Shown one piece after another: positions 34,556-47,015 of a stretch of 57,232 bases of DNA. The translations under genes were made by a program, and so were the position numbers. The notes under the pieces are model-generated. The model ran no database searches, was not told the DNA's origin, and saw only the letters and a program-made list of their open reading frames with translations. The DNA comes from Entrophospora sp. SA101 (taxonomy: Eukaryota; Glomeromycota; Glomeromycetes; Entrophosporales; Entrophosporaceae): NCBI GenBank assembly GCA_958430865.1, contig CAUDNR010004191.1:1-57232 (forward strand), written 5' to 3'. How positions within the stretch are numbered: position 1 is the first letter of the stretch; each line of letters opens with the position of its first letter.

Positions 34556-36368
34556 ATGATTCTCGAAAACAAAATTTTAAGCAACTCTTACACTTCTTTT
34601 GAAAATCATAATATCTCACCTGGTAAGAGAAAAAAATGATACATATACATATATTTTTATAATTATAAATTTCACATGGTCTTTCTTATTATTATTACTA
34701 TTGTTATTATTATTATTTAATCCTTTTATTTTTTAGAAGAAATTTTTAAAAGTTTTACAAGAGGTGATGATGCTAACAGCGATATTGAGATGACGAATAA
34801 CATATATTACCAAAAACAAACTTCAACATCAAAACCGCTTTCATTGCCAATTTATTTCCGCGTCGCTTATATTAACGGTGATGATGATGATTGTGATGGT
34901 GAAAAATCAACGATGACAATATCCTGTAAATTTGAAATCTTGAATAAAATATGTAAAAGTATTTCTGATCACGGTCATAATTATAGACCTAACCAAACTG
35001 CTTTCAGTGAAAGAAAAAGCTTTAAATTGAAATCTACTAAATATGGAGCAAATTATAGTCATTTTATTTATGAATATGTTTTAATTGATGATAGTGGATC
35101 AACAATTTATGAAATAGATCTTACTGATAAATCGTTGAATGATGCTAAAGATTGCTTGTTAAAGAATTATTTAAAAGTTGACATTACTACTTCCAACAAA
35201 TATGGTGACGGCGATGATGACGGCGGAGATATTAAAAACAACGACAATAATGTTAAAAAAAACATCAATAACAATAATCATCAAAAAAACAACGACAACG
35301 TCCAAAATTGGATTGACTTGTGCGTGATCTTAATATCACCAAACTCACCACGACTTTCAAATTTACTTGTCGAAACAATGAAAGAACTACAAAATCATAT
35401 AAATTTATTTCCAGTAATCATTGGTCTTTGTGATCAAGAGCCAAGCGATAATAATAATTACAACAAAAGATCAGCAATACAACTTTTCCGAATTTTAGAA
35501 AACTATCAAATCAATTGTTTTAATTGGCAAGCTAGCAAAAGAAATCAAATAATAACAGCCAACGAATTTTCATTTTTTGATCCTAACCTTGTTTACAATG
35601 ATGTTCTAATATTGAAAAATCATGCATTCAAATTCAAAATGAATCACGAATTTAGGAACGTAATAACAAATAATGATCACAGTGATGATGACGATGATGA
35701 CGACGATGACGACGACGATGATGACGATGATGGCGATAATTATTACGACGACGATGACGATGATTATGACGACGATGACGATGATTATGACGACGATGTT
35801 AGTGAAAATAATGATGAAAATAGTGAGTGTAGAGATGGTTATAAATGGGCGAAGAAGACACGAGAAGTCATTTCGATCATAGTAATAATTATTCTTTTCT
35901 TCTTGGATGTAAACGTGATAAACTGAAAGCAAAAAAAAAATCACTTTTTTTTCAAAGAAACAACTTGTAGAATACAGTAGTAGTGACCTTACCAAAACCT
36001 ATCTCATTATTATTATTCCACATAACTAGCAGTTTAAGTTGGAATATTTTTTTATTATAAACTTTTTCCTCGCATTTCGATCATAGTAATAATTATTCTT
36101 TTCTTCTTGGATCTTACGACAAGCTTGACTAAATATGACTTACTTTTAATTAATAAAAATAGCCATAGTGATTACAATCCTAGTAATATCAGTAATGATA
36201 TTAATAATAATAATAATAATATGTTAAGAATTAAACTTGAAGAAACCTTTAACAATAGCAATAACAGTAATAGTAACAGTGATAGCGACGTCGGGAATAA
36301 TTTAGGTTATGTTAATCTTGACATAAAATTTTTAAAGTATAAAGGATCAACTCAATATATTGATCTTT
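34556..36368 (+). pseudogene. Septin-like membrane protein gene, broken (copy 2)
   Basis: Exon 1 is 34556..34622 and exon 2 starts at 34737. The frame matches the 695-residue protein up to FFLD in the membrane segment, then enters the inserted fragment and stops (VNVIN, stop at 35926). The true continuation resumes after the insertion at 36113, and the gene is then cut by the N gap at 36369. Exact removal of the 204-bp insertion would bring the interrupted frame back in register, since 204 is divisible by three. Confidence 0.8.
35908..36112 (+). other. 171-bp templated insertion with 40-bp duplication
   Basis: 35908-36078 is the same as 13241-13411 (offset 22667), in the orientation opposite to the surrounding inverted copy. 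The 40 bp before the insertion (35869-35908, CATTTCGATCATAG...TTGGAT) are repeated after it (36073-36112). The right junction shares six bases (CATTTC) between donor and target; the left shares one (T). Confidence 0.9.
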
Positions 36369-36378
36369 NNNNNNNNNN
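36369..36378. other. Assembly gap (10 N)
   Basis: Ten undetermined bases at the exact end of copy 2. The true distance and even the linkage between the two sides are unknown. Confidence 0.98.
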
Positions 36379-36975
36379 ATACCATACTGAATGTCCCTAT
36401 ACTCGAGAAATTACAATGGGAAGCCATTTATGAGCATTACTTTTTCTCTGGTCATTCGGGTAGATAAAAGTATCTATACTATTTTTTATTATCATCAATG
36501 GTCATTATCAATCTCAATCTTTTAGCCTGAATTGTTTTGATTGTTTTCTTCCTAGGATTGGTTTTTCTTAGCAAATAGCAACTTCTTCGTAACTTATGGG
36601 TTTCAACTATCATTTTGTTAAATAAAAGCTCGAATTTAGCCCAGCCTTTTTATTAAACGAGTGTTTAAAATCCTTCTATAGACTTTCACCACTTTCTGAA
36701 TAGCGGGAGAAAGATTTATTATTGTATTTTAGTAGAACCTTGATTGAATGTATAATATCAATGAAATTTTCGCTTCAAATAGTTTATTAGGTTATTTTAT
36801 TTCCGTTATATGAAAAGGAAATATCTAGTTTATTCAAGAAAAGCTTTTCTCTATTTTTCTTTTTGAAATATAGGCTAACTACATAAACCAAATTCCTAGC
36901 ACTGTCTGAATTAAGGTTTATCCTTATACTCATCTCGGTAGATGTTCTCTCATTACTGCCATTCTTATTGTTATT
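36379..36975. other. Unique 0.6 kb right of the gap, nothing recognised
   Basis: No frame with family features. It is somewhat less AT-rich than its surroundings and could be the 3' flank of the minus-strand exons to its right. Confidence 0.35.
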
Positions 36976-37506
36976 GCGAGCTAAACACAGAAGAACGACA
37001 GTTTACATCTTCATCGATTGCTCCCCGTGCGTATTCCTCTGCGGTAGCGAACTTGAAACGTCTCAATATTTCGTTAATTCTTTCACATTTTCCGTACGAA
37101 GTCAAGAATATTCCTATGATTTTCGAAAACGGTAAAAGTGCTACGAGAAATCCTGACTTGTATTGAATTTTTCCATTTTCTAGTTTTTTTTTTTTTGGTT
37201 ACATTTAACGGGAATAATTGAACTCATTTTGCTGGGAAGGAAGCAAAAAAAAAAAAAAGTTATTTGTGAAAAGTTGATTAATGAAGGAATGGGTAATTAT
37301 ATACGGAAAAAAACTTTCTACTTTTCGTACAAATATTCAATGTTGACAGTTTCGTAGAAATCCGCTCTATAAGTACTATTACTATTACTATTGAAAGTGC
37401 TCGTACAAATTATTTTTTTTGTGCAGCATCCAATATTTTTGTGACACGTAATTTTTGAACCCATATTATTATAATGTTCACAATCTGCTTTATATATTCT
37501 TATTTT
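36976..37506 (-). CDS. Coding-like exons of an unrecognised minus-strand gene
   Basis: Two open stretches look coding by codon use. The upstream one, about 37322-37506, reads with several cysteines (YKADCEHYNNM, ITCHKNIGCCTKKIICTST) and ends TYRADFYETVNIEYLYEK before TAG. The downstream one, about 36981-37187, reads GFLVALLPFSKIIGIFLTSY, then ERINEILRRFKFATAEEYAR, then AIDEDVNCRSSVFSSQ and TAA, so it has one hydrophobic segment followed by a charged tail. A CTAG acceptor-like step sits near 37187. I could not find a splice solution that joins the two in frame, so they may belong to separate genes or a further exon may be missed. Family unknown. The plus-strand 74-codon frame here is the shadow. 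Confidence 0.4.
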
Positions 37507-38560
37507 TAAATTTAAAAAAATTTATTACGAATTGGTTATTTATTTACTACTAACACAAACTATTTATTTATCATTTTATTTTTTAACATATATGATTCTT
37601 ATTTATATTAATCTTTAAATTATATGTACAATGATCAAACAGCTGTTCATTTAACCCTACAATTGTATGCATTTTTGAAGATTAATTTTCCCAATGCATA
37701 AATATTTGTATTTTCAAAAAATTAAATAAAATAAACATAAGGTTTAAATATTTACATTACTATCAGTAAATTTTGAATTATACAATTCTGTGCCTTTTTA
37801 TTATATGCAATTTATATGTGTGATACTAATTTAATTTATTATACTTATAACATATAAGAACTATATGTATAATACGCAAATCATGACATGGAAGAATATA
37901 TATATGAGAACTATATGTACAATACTGGATTAGTTCACAGATACTATAGGTGTAATTTATTATACTTATAATACATAAGAATTATACATATAATGTGCAA
38001 ATCACGTTATGAAAAAGCCACACATATGTCAATCATATACAAATCATGATATGGTGTTTATATGCTGTTTACATGTAGGATCTATGTATAATTTCAAAAG
38101 CATTTTCCTGATGTACTTTTATCATTGGTCTTCACCCATAATAGAAAATTTCATTTTTAAAAATAATATAAACAATCCTTCATGTACTTATTTTGATCAG
38201 TGGATTAATTACTTTTATCTGGCTTGATTTGGCGCATCATCAATCAGAATTTTGTGTGGATATTCATTATATCAAAAAAAAAGCTTATACTTTCTTTTGA
38301 TATGAAAACATTTAGTCAACTTGATTGTCAAGTAGTTGATTTGGAGATTTAGTAAATAGTGAAGCACCTGAATTGTGAATATTAGCTCTTCACCTGCATG
38401 AAATTTGTATAAATTCTACCTCTATTGAAAGACTCTGATCCAATATGGGTTTTATACATTCAAAAAAAGGGAATTGTCCTTATGTATATAAAAAAAAAAA
38501 TAGTTTTAAGTTTATTATAAAATGATTAATTAATAAAAATTAAAGATCTATTTATTAAAG
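37507..38560. other. Unique AT-rich spacer with a 120-bp direct repeat
   Basis: 37829-37896 and 37950-38015 are similar (TAATTTATTATACTTATAA, then CATAAGAA, then GCAAATCA), with a partial third step near 38036-38055. The 72-codon frame at 38009-38227 is not supported by any feature. Confidence 0.45.
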
Positions 38561-38639
38561 CATGAAAAAGTTCTCGGAATGGAGTGAATTATTTCAAAAG
38601 AAAAAATAGTTGGAAATTAAAAAATATGGAAACCTTTAT

Positions 38640-38925
38640 AAGAGAAATCACATTGCAATTCCCATAATCAAGAATCTATTGGTGATAATAATGAAGCAAA
38701 TGAAGTAACTAATGATATGACACTCAGAGATGATAATATTGAAAATAATGACTGAAAATTAGCATCTTTTGAAGAAGAGGATTTAGATGTCTTTGAAGAA
38801 GGAACCGATAATTCAATTAACAGAACTGAAGATTGGGTAGAACTTATTCGAAATTTATGACCCTTTAGAATTTATATCTGTAGATCATACTATACATCCT
38901 GCTGATGATCCAATTGCCTAATAAA
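38640..38925 (+). pseudogene. Transposase-like C-terminal remnant crossing into copy 3
   Basis: The plus strand reads HNQESIGDNNEANEVTND, a stop, LASFEEEDLDVFEEGTDN, then NRTEDWVELI. After a frameshift it reads EIYDPLEFISVDHTIHPADD, then PIA and a stop. An acidic linker ending in a DxTIHPADD step resembles the end of hAT-type transposases in this group of fungi. The last codons lie inside the sequence shared with copy 1, where the corresponding part is only CATCCTGATGATCC without the preceding frame. Confidence 0.4.
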
Positions 38926-41900
38926 GTCTGTGTAGTATTTTTTAATGATAATTTAGAATACCTGATTTTGTAAATTCATTTGATTAAATGTTAAAATTTG
39001 AATTTAAAATTAAACAATATGATTGGTTCAGCAAATGACTGTGTCATTTAAAATTGACATTCAAATGACCAACCTTCCGAGCATTTTTTTTTTTTTTATG
39101 GCAAGAAAACATGATTTTGCATTGGTTTTTAATGAAAAGACCAATGAATGGTTTTAAAATGTGATGATCATCTATTGATCACCAAAAAAATCCGCATTTA
39201 TATAATGTGCGATTTTTTGGTATGATAAATGATAGAACTTTAGCTTTCAAATGAGTCTAAGATCATCAACTTATCCCAAGAATTGGCAGAATTGAAAATA
39301 TTAATTTATCAATTATAAGTGTAAATTGGTTGATATTTTAAAATCAACAAACATCAAAACCTTCGTAACAACAATATGCGATTTTTTAATATAATGGATG
39401 ATAGAATTGTAGCTTCAAAATGAACCTAAGATCGTTGAGATATTCCCAAAATTGATTTAATGAGGATTTTTTCACAACATAATAAAGTTTGCAAAATTTG
39501 AAATTTTGTTTCTAATTGAAATATTAATATTTTGTTTTTAAACTGTTATGAAGTCATTTAAAGGCTTAATTTTCTTTTTCCTCCCCTTACCTCCCCAACC
39601 CACAGGCAACATAATGGACATTTGATTTCACACAGAAATTAAATTTTACTGGCTTAAAGATCATTGTGCAACTTGATAATTATTATTAGAAACTTACGGA
39701 ACGCAGAGATTAAAGTTGTATGAGGTCAAAATATTATTTCCTACAATCATCACCATCACCATCACAACCACAACCACAACCATCATCGTAATAATAATAT
39801 TCAAATAACTTTAGTTGTGCAGTTGTAGGACAGTACATAACAATTTAAAACCCTTTTTGACATATTTTACCCAATAATAATAATAATAATAAGTGATAAT
39901 TTTGGTTGTGCAGCTATGTAAACAATTGAAAAAACGTTTTTTCGGATTTTGACATAATAATTTTGGTGTAACAATTGAAAAATGTTTTTCGGATTTTGTT
40001 TGACGCAAATCAGGCTTATCAGTCTCGTATTTTGTTTTATTTTACATAATAAAAAGTAATAATTTTTAAATTTGTTCCAATTATATATTCCTCAAAAATT
40101 AAACAATTGGAATAATCAAAATCTTATTTATTATCAGTCAGACAAGATTTCACGTTTACTGATTTTACTATATCAGTCAGACGACATTTAATATATGATC
40201 GACATGACACGTTTTCTGTACAACGGACTTTGATGAATGAATTGAACGTAACTCATTACTAAACAATTTTCGTGCCTCTAAGTAAAAACAATCACTTACT
40301 TTTGACCTTTAAAGTGCGAGCTTTATGCGTCTTTAGCTCTTCCAGTTATGGAGTAATAGCCTCTCAAAGAAACCTATGGTTTTTGACTCCGGAAGCTTAA
40401 TTCTTTTCGGAAATTAGCTCTATTGAGATGATAAGACAGAGTACATCGAGAGCTTTTAGAAAATATATGTTTTGTATGGCTTTCTTGGGGAAGGAAGAAA
40501 TTAAAAGCAAAAATCGGTTTTATAAGTTATTTATTATTATAAGAACTCTTCAAAAAAAATTTTTTGCATTAACTTTTGTTATATTAATAATGATTTAGAC
40601 AATATATGAAAACATAATATTACTCTTAATTATTATTTAATAAATAAATTAATGATTATTATAGATGATAATAATCTTTAAATTCAAAGCTTTTGTTTAT
40701 TGTGAAGAATTTTTAAGATAGTATGAATTAAATAAGAAAGACACAAGACAATCTCAAAATTAAATGAAGAGATAATAAAAAAAAAAACTATTTACTATTA
40801 GTACTAGGTATCAAAGATTATATTAAATGAATTTAATTAATATATTCAATATTAAATTTTTTTTTTTTGTCAATATTTAATTGATTATTTGTTTACATGT
40901 TAAAAATTATATAAATATGAAAATTTTGTTTTAAATGATGATTATATGGCCGAACAATGTACCACTAAAGAAAAGAAGAAAAATTTTGTAATCTCACTGA
41001 GTTCTATGTTAATATTATCATTTATTTTTTTTTTTTTTCATGTTGTAATCTCCTAATTTTACTAGATGTTCATTAATCATGTAATTTAAATAGATTTTTA
41101 GATAATCTTTCTATATATAATAAATTTTTATTAACAAATGTAAATTTAATTGAATTATATCATTTTGTAACTTCTGTCCTCATAATTTTTCCATATTAAT
41201 ATGTCATAACCGTGAAGAATATTGGGTCAGGTTACACGATCAAATCATAGTGGGCCGTTGCACGATAATTGTTTGTTACAAGTATTTAAAAAAAATATCC
41301 ATCCTTGTTCCCTCGCACACTTCTGCAGAGAAAGCCTTGCTCCCATAGATTAATTGACTGAGTTGAACATTAAAACATGATTTTAAATGAAAACATACTG
41401 TGTTTCCCTATATACATGAGTTACACAAAAAAGAAAATGACTGCCCCCTAGTAAACTAATAAGTTCACCATGAAACCAACCTTTCACCATTACCCACTAA
41501 ATCAGACCCAGTAAAGGTATTAAGATTTAGCACCTGACATTCAAACGTAGATAGTTCCCTATATAAATTTGTTATTAATGTTGATATAACAGTTAAACTG
41601 ATTTGATACCTCCAAATTTAAATATGATTTTCGTAACTATTCTAAATTTAGTAATGATACTCGAGGCCAAATTCCTCAAAAACACATACATCTACTAAAA
41701 AAAGAATAGTATATATTAATATATAGAATTCTACAAATTTTACAATAAACAATTTTGAGAAAATCTGTTGTCATATTAAAGTTACGAGAAACCTATTCTA
41801 TCAACTAAAACTAACAGAACTATTTTTTAAAAGGTGAGACAGAAAGTAGCTTCTATATTTTAAAATTTTAGAAGGTCTTTAGACCGCGCGCACTATATTT

Positions 41901-41942
41901 TTTTTGTCTGTGATCTCAAAATATTTAGTCATTCTTGTTGTC
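38926..41942. other. Gene-free stretch, copy of 5736-8752
   Basis: Same content as in copy 1: the 80-bp direct repeat (39215-39295 and 39380-39460), the CAC/CAA stretch, no gene. Confidence 0.4.
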
Positions 41943-42877
41943 ATGCAAGTCGAAAACCCTCAGCAACCACAACAACAGCAACAACCACAACAAAGAGATT
42001 GGTTAGTTAGCCTTAACAAATCTACTATTGCTATGCTTATTATTCTATTATTATTTATTACTACTATTGTTTTTACTGTTACTATTAAAATATTATGATA
42101 ATCAAAAACTAAATTGTTTGTAAAAAACAATCAACCAAATTTTTATTATTATGACATTATCAGGAGTCAACCTGATAAACAAATTCAACATCAATTTACT
42201 ACATATGAAGAGTTAAGAAAATACACAATTGAACAGTATGAAGATAACATCAGCTATTCTCACACATATTATGGTTTGTTCATTAATATTTACGTGTATT
42301 TATGTGTGTATGTGTATATATATGTTGCATCAATTTTATATTTATTAAAAAAAAATTTTTTTTAGATGAATATTCTGAATACAGGTATATTTTTATTTTT
42401 ATTTCCATTATTTAGATTATAATGCTAATCATAATAATAATAATATTTATTATTATTATGTAATTTTAAAAGATCATAAAATGACTTTTCACTAATAAAT
42501 ATATCATGTTATAAATATAGACATGTTACTTTACCTAGACAAATTGCTCAATATATGCCACATAATAGGCTCTTGACAGATGATGAATGGCGAAGTCTTG
42601 GTATAAAACAATCAAAAGGATGGGAACATTATTTGATTCATGGTAATAATACCAATCAAATATTAATGGTAGCAATAATAGCATATCATAAAATATAATA
42701 TTAATAATATGTTATCATCATATATTATTAGCACCTGAACCACATATTTTACTTTTTAAACGGGAAAAGTTTTACAAACAAAAATATTTAACTGAACAAA
42801 CAACTGAACCTGACAATCCAACTGCCACAACTACCACGTCTACGAATGTTGATGTTGTTGATAACAAGGCATTATGA
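41943..42877 (+). CDS. CKS1: Cyclin-dependent kinase regulatory subunit Cks1/Suc1 (copy 3)
   Basis: Exons 41943..42001, 42164..42273, 42366..42384, 42521..42642 and 42732..42877 encode the same 151 residues as the gene at 8753-9687, including the 19-nt exon. No difference was seen, so if the assembly is right the cell carries two intact CKS1 genes within 33 kb, each with the same 3 kb upstream. Confidence 0.93.
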
Positions 42878-43291
42878 TTGATCAATCACATCATATATAT
42901 ATGTAGATATTAAATACAAATGTATAGAAAGAAATTAACATTGTTTTTTTATTTGTTTTTTTTTAGTTATTATTGTTAATCAACCTTTGAAAAGAATTTT
43001 TTTAAAGCATTGATTAAATTAATAAATAAAAAAGAGTTATTTTTGATAGATGTTTTGTTTTTATTTTAAGGAATAATATTATTCTATATTTAATTTGATG
43101 TGATAAAAAATAATATATTAGTAGTGAATAATAAATGAATTGATGAATGAATTTTCAAAAAAAAAAATTTATTATTATTGCTGACCAAAAAAAAATATAC
43201 AAAGCAACATTCATACACAGATAAATATATACACATGCTCCCTCTTCACACACACACAAATACACACACACACACACATCTAGATGTTTTA

Positions 43292-44329
43292 TTATTCAAG
43301 ATCAGGATTTAGATCCAAATTATATTGTTGTTCAATTTGATTAGTTTGTAAATATGATGATGCTGTTGTTTCGTTGACAATCATTGGGTTATTATTACTA
43401 TTATTGATGTTTTTATGAACATCCATTGAATCAAATTCTTCGACTTCAAGTTGATTCTGATGAATATCTGTTACATTCATAAAATCTTCTATATATATAT
43501 ATATATATTATTTTAATTTATATTTTAATAATGAAAGCTTTTTCAAAAAAAAAGAAATAATTCCAAAATCTTTACTTTCACCATCATCATATTGTCTAAA
43601 TAATAATCCAGCACGCATAAGAGTTTCATCAGGATATGGGGGCTGAAGTGGAATATTAGCATTTTGGTTATTAAAACTTGATGGTGCTGATGTATATTTA
43701 CTAAGTTTGGCTGCATATTTTAAGATTTCATCTGCTGTAACTGGTGCTAATAAAGTAAATTAAATATATTAATTAATTTTTCCTAATAGTAGTAGTAATG
43801 TTATTCCTGTAATAATACATACATTTATTGGCAAAATTAATTGCTTGAATTGTTGTATCAGCATTTTCTAAACTCGACTCAAATTCTTTTTTTCCTTCTT
43901 TCAAAGCATTTACCAATTCCAATATTGCACTATTCTCTAATTCAAGTTCATTTTCTACTTGCAATATTTCATTATGAACTTTCTGATGTTCTTCAACTTT
44001 TATTTTTTTAATAGTTATTTTTTGTCACTAGAAATAATAATAACAATAACAATAATATACACACACACATATACATACAATCACCACACCTTACTTTGAT
44101 CAAGACTTTTTTGCATCTTTTTATCTAATTCAACAATATTTTTCATTAATTTTACCGGCGTATGTTCAGTCTGCGATTTTCCTTCAGCAGTTGACGACGC
44201 AATAGATGCAAAAAATTGTTTTATGGTGGCTTCATATTCTATTAAAATTTCTTTTAAATTATCTACCATTGATTTTTCTTTATTGGTTGAAATTGTAAAT
44301 GGAGATTTAGAGGACATTATTTTTATCAT
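43292..44329 (-). CDS. MED4: Mediator complex subunit 4 (copy 3)
   Basis: Model complement(43292..43488, 43576..43746, 43823..43996, 44095..44329), 258 residues, the same as the gene at 10102-11139 and with the same uncertainty at the first intron. A second complete copy of a single-subunit Mediator gene would be unusual, which makes this a useful marker for a depth-of-coverage test. Confidence 0.85.
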
Positions 44330-47015
44330 CTATTGTCGTTAATTTTTTTTCAAGATATTATATATTGTGCAACATAATACAAATTACACGTTCGAATGAT
44401 AATATATTTTCGAATTGGGTTCTTTTAACAAGAGTCCGGATCACACAGACCCTATTTTTATTCCCAATATTAAAGGCGAGCCAAGGCTGGTCCTAATTGT
44501 ACGCCAAACAAGTAATAAATATTAAATATAGAATTTTAAACTTGGTCTTTTGTCAAAAAAAAAAAAATTCTTCGCCAAAGATAATTAATTATAATTCCAA
44601 ACATAATTTAAAAATCAATTAATTACACAATGAAAGAGTATTCGATAGAAATTATGATCCAATAATTTTTTTGGAAAAAGGGCTCTATTGGTTTGTTGCT
44701 TTACCTTTGAACCTTCATTTAATAGAAAGATTTTTAAAACTAAATCACAAGTTCTTGAGTTTTATACTTTTTAGGATATCATTCAAATATTTGAAAAATC
44801 TTATCCATGTGAATTATCATCATTCTATTGGGGGAACAAATAATTTCTTCTTTCATTATAATTAATCAACAAACTTAACTCCGCTTTAAAACTAATAATT
44901 TAGAAAATAAATGTTTTGATTTTTCCTTATTATCACCATTTATTGAGTATGCGCTAGTTGCTTCCTCAAGAAAATATTTAGTGTATTAAATTAACCATTT
45001 AGGTCTCTTGTCTTGAAGAAATATTATTTCTTAGAACATCATTTGGCATTGACAGTGTATGTGCCTGTTTTTATGGAACAACGAATATACAATAGTTCGA
45101 TGTCAACCAGATATTAAGTAAAGAGAAGAAGCATGGCAGAAGAAGACATCTCTGGTAAAGGTAGTAGTATATAGTACCTATCTTTACGGAACATTCAACC
45201 TAATAACTAAAATAAATGAACCCAACCAATTTATTTGAAAAATTCGGATCTCAAAGCGGACATTTATTAATATGACGAAAATTGACGGGTTTTAAAAAAT
45301 GAAGAATCGATAATAGCCAAATTAAAGGTCGCTAATATTCGCAGAAATCAATTGCAATAAATAATGATGGGGTTTTGTAAACGGTATTGCTACTATACAA
45401 AAATGCATATTCAAATAACATTAAATAAACAAAAATTCCTCTTTTTCGGTAATTAGAAATTTAAGGCCACGGCCCTGTATTTACAAACCTTTTTTGTATA
45501 ATAATTTTCATATTTTTATTATTATATTATGTGTGAATTTTTTCTTTTTCTTAAACCAAACAAGCGTGTAATATAATAATAATAAATATGGATAACATCT
45601 CAAAATCTCAGGCGATAATTAGAGGAAAAACAACGGAAGAAAATCTCAACGAATAATCACAACCGTCATCAAAAGCATGCAATGTTTCTTGTGATATTTT
45701 TAATTATTTAATGTTGGAAAGAATGATCACGGGAAACATATTTCAAAGTAATAATTTATAATATACAGTATACATAATATGCTGATTGATTAATATTGGA
45801 GTATTAGTTTAATACTCTTCATATGTTAAGTTATCAGATAAGACATTACTGATATTTGTGATGGAAACCAATCAAAAAAGGCATTTTTTTATTCATATAT
45901 ACAATATTCTAATTAACAATAATTCATTTATTCCATTGCAAATAGAATGAGTTGTAAATGATATTTGATGAAACGATAAAATACACTTGTTCCTCGCTCA
46001 TTCACTCAAAATAAATTGAAAAACTTTTGAAGAATTAAGATGAATTGTTTTTTGAGAAACTTGACATGGGAATATTTTCTGACCAATTAATTAGTAATAG
46101 TAATGAATGGGTTGATTATTGGTTAAAAACAAATAGTTATTCTTTCATTTTTGTATCCAAGTTGGAATTTTTGATTTATCGTTTGTTACATACAGCTCAC
46201 TCTCTATAACGAACTTTACTTTTGTCCCGATCATTTTTTTTATAATTAATTTTTCCCTCTATTAATATCGGGCGTACAACTATTATCATTTTACCATTTT
46301 TATCATTATCCTAAATATCCTAAAAACTCTCTAATCAGGAAATTACAATAAGATTTGAATTGATGTTCGTACGACACATATATACTTGTTTTTTTTGTTT
46401 GTTTATTGTTAAACCGTAGCACATTTTTTGTGTAAACGTGATAAACTGAAAGCAAAAAAAAAATCACTTTTTTTTCAAAGAAACAACTTGTAGAATACAG
46501 TAGTAGTGACCTTACCAAAACCTATCTCATTATTATTATTCCACATAACTAGCAGTTTAAGTTGGAATATTTTTTTATTATAAACTTTTTCCTCGCATTT
46601 CTTATTCATACAATTTAGTCTTCGTTTGAATAGATAATTTTCTTTTCATGATAGCAATCTCTATTATTACTATTGCAACAAATATTCGCTTAAATCAGCC
46701 TCTCCATGTTCTTAGTGCTCATTACGTTTTCTTCATTTGCTTTAACATATTCATAAGGTCATTATTAACGTTAACGTTAATATAAAATGATTGTTTGCGC
46801 AATTATTTTCCGCAATAATCACCATGTAATTTCTTTATCAGGATAGTGACATAACCTTAAAAACCATTTGTTCAATTGTGTAAAAATCGCATGTTACAAA
46901 CAAATATTCTATTATTAGGTCGCAAATACGGTTTCAAGGATAAATAATCTGATTTTTCTCAATCCTTTTATTTTTATCATAAAATTATTGTTATAACCTG
47001 TTTTTTTTTTTCAAA
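44330..47015. other. Gene-free stretch, copy of 11140-13825
   Basis: Divergent promoter region of MED4 and the nuclease. 46431-46601 is an equally good source for the fragment inserted in copy 2, since it does not differ from 13241-13411. Confidence 0.4.

Larger units (their letters stand above)
29242..36368 (-). repeat. Copy 2: inverted partial copy of the block
   Basis: This corresponds to copy 1 positions 22911 down to 15990 on the opposite strand. Coordinate sums are 52153 on the array side and 52154 beyond. The one-base step is explained by an A-run of 8 near 30865-30872 against 7 T at 21281-21288. Against copy 1 it has a 204-bp insertion at 35909-36112 and ends at an N gap. It lacks CKS1, MED4 and the nuclease. 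Confidence 0.9.

Noticed and set aside
35606..35995. 129-codon minus-strand frame rich in Ile and Val in copy 2
   Set aside because: It is the antisense of the Asp tract joined to the inserted fragment; no homologue features.
36107..36433. 108-codon plus frame crossing the N gap
   Set aside because: It contains undetermined residues and joins the end of copy 2 to unrelated sequence; only the part before the gap is real gene sequence.
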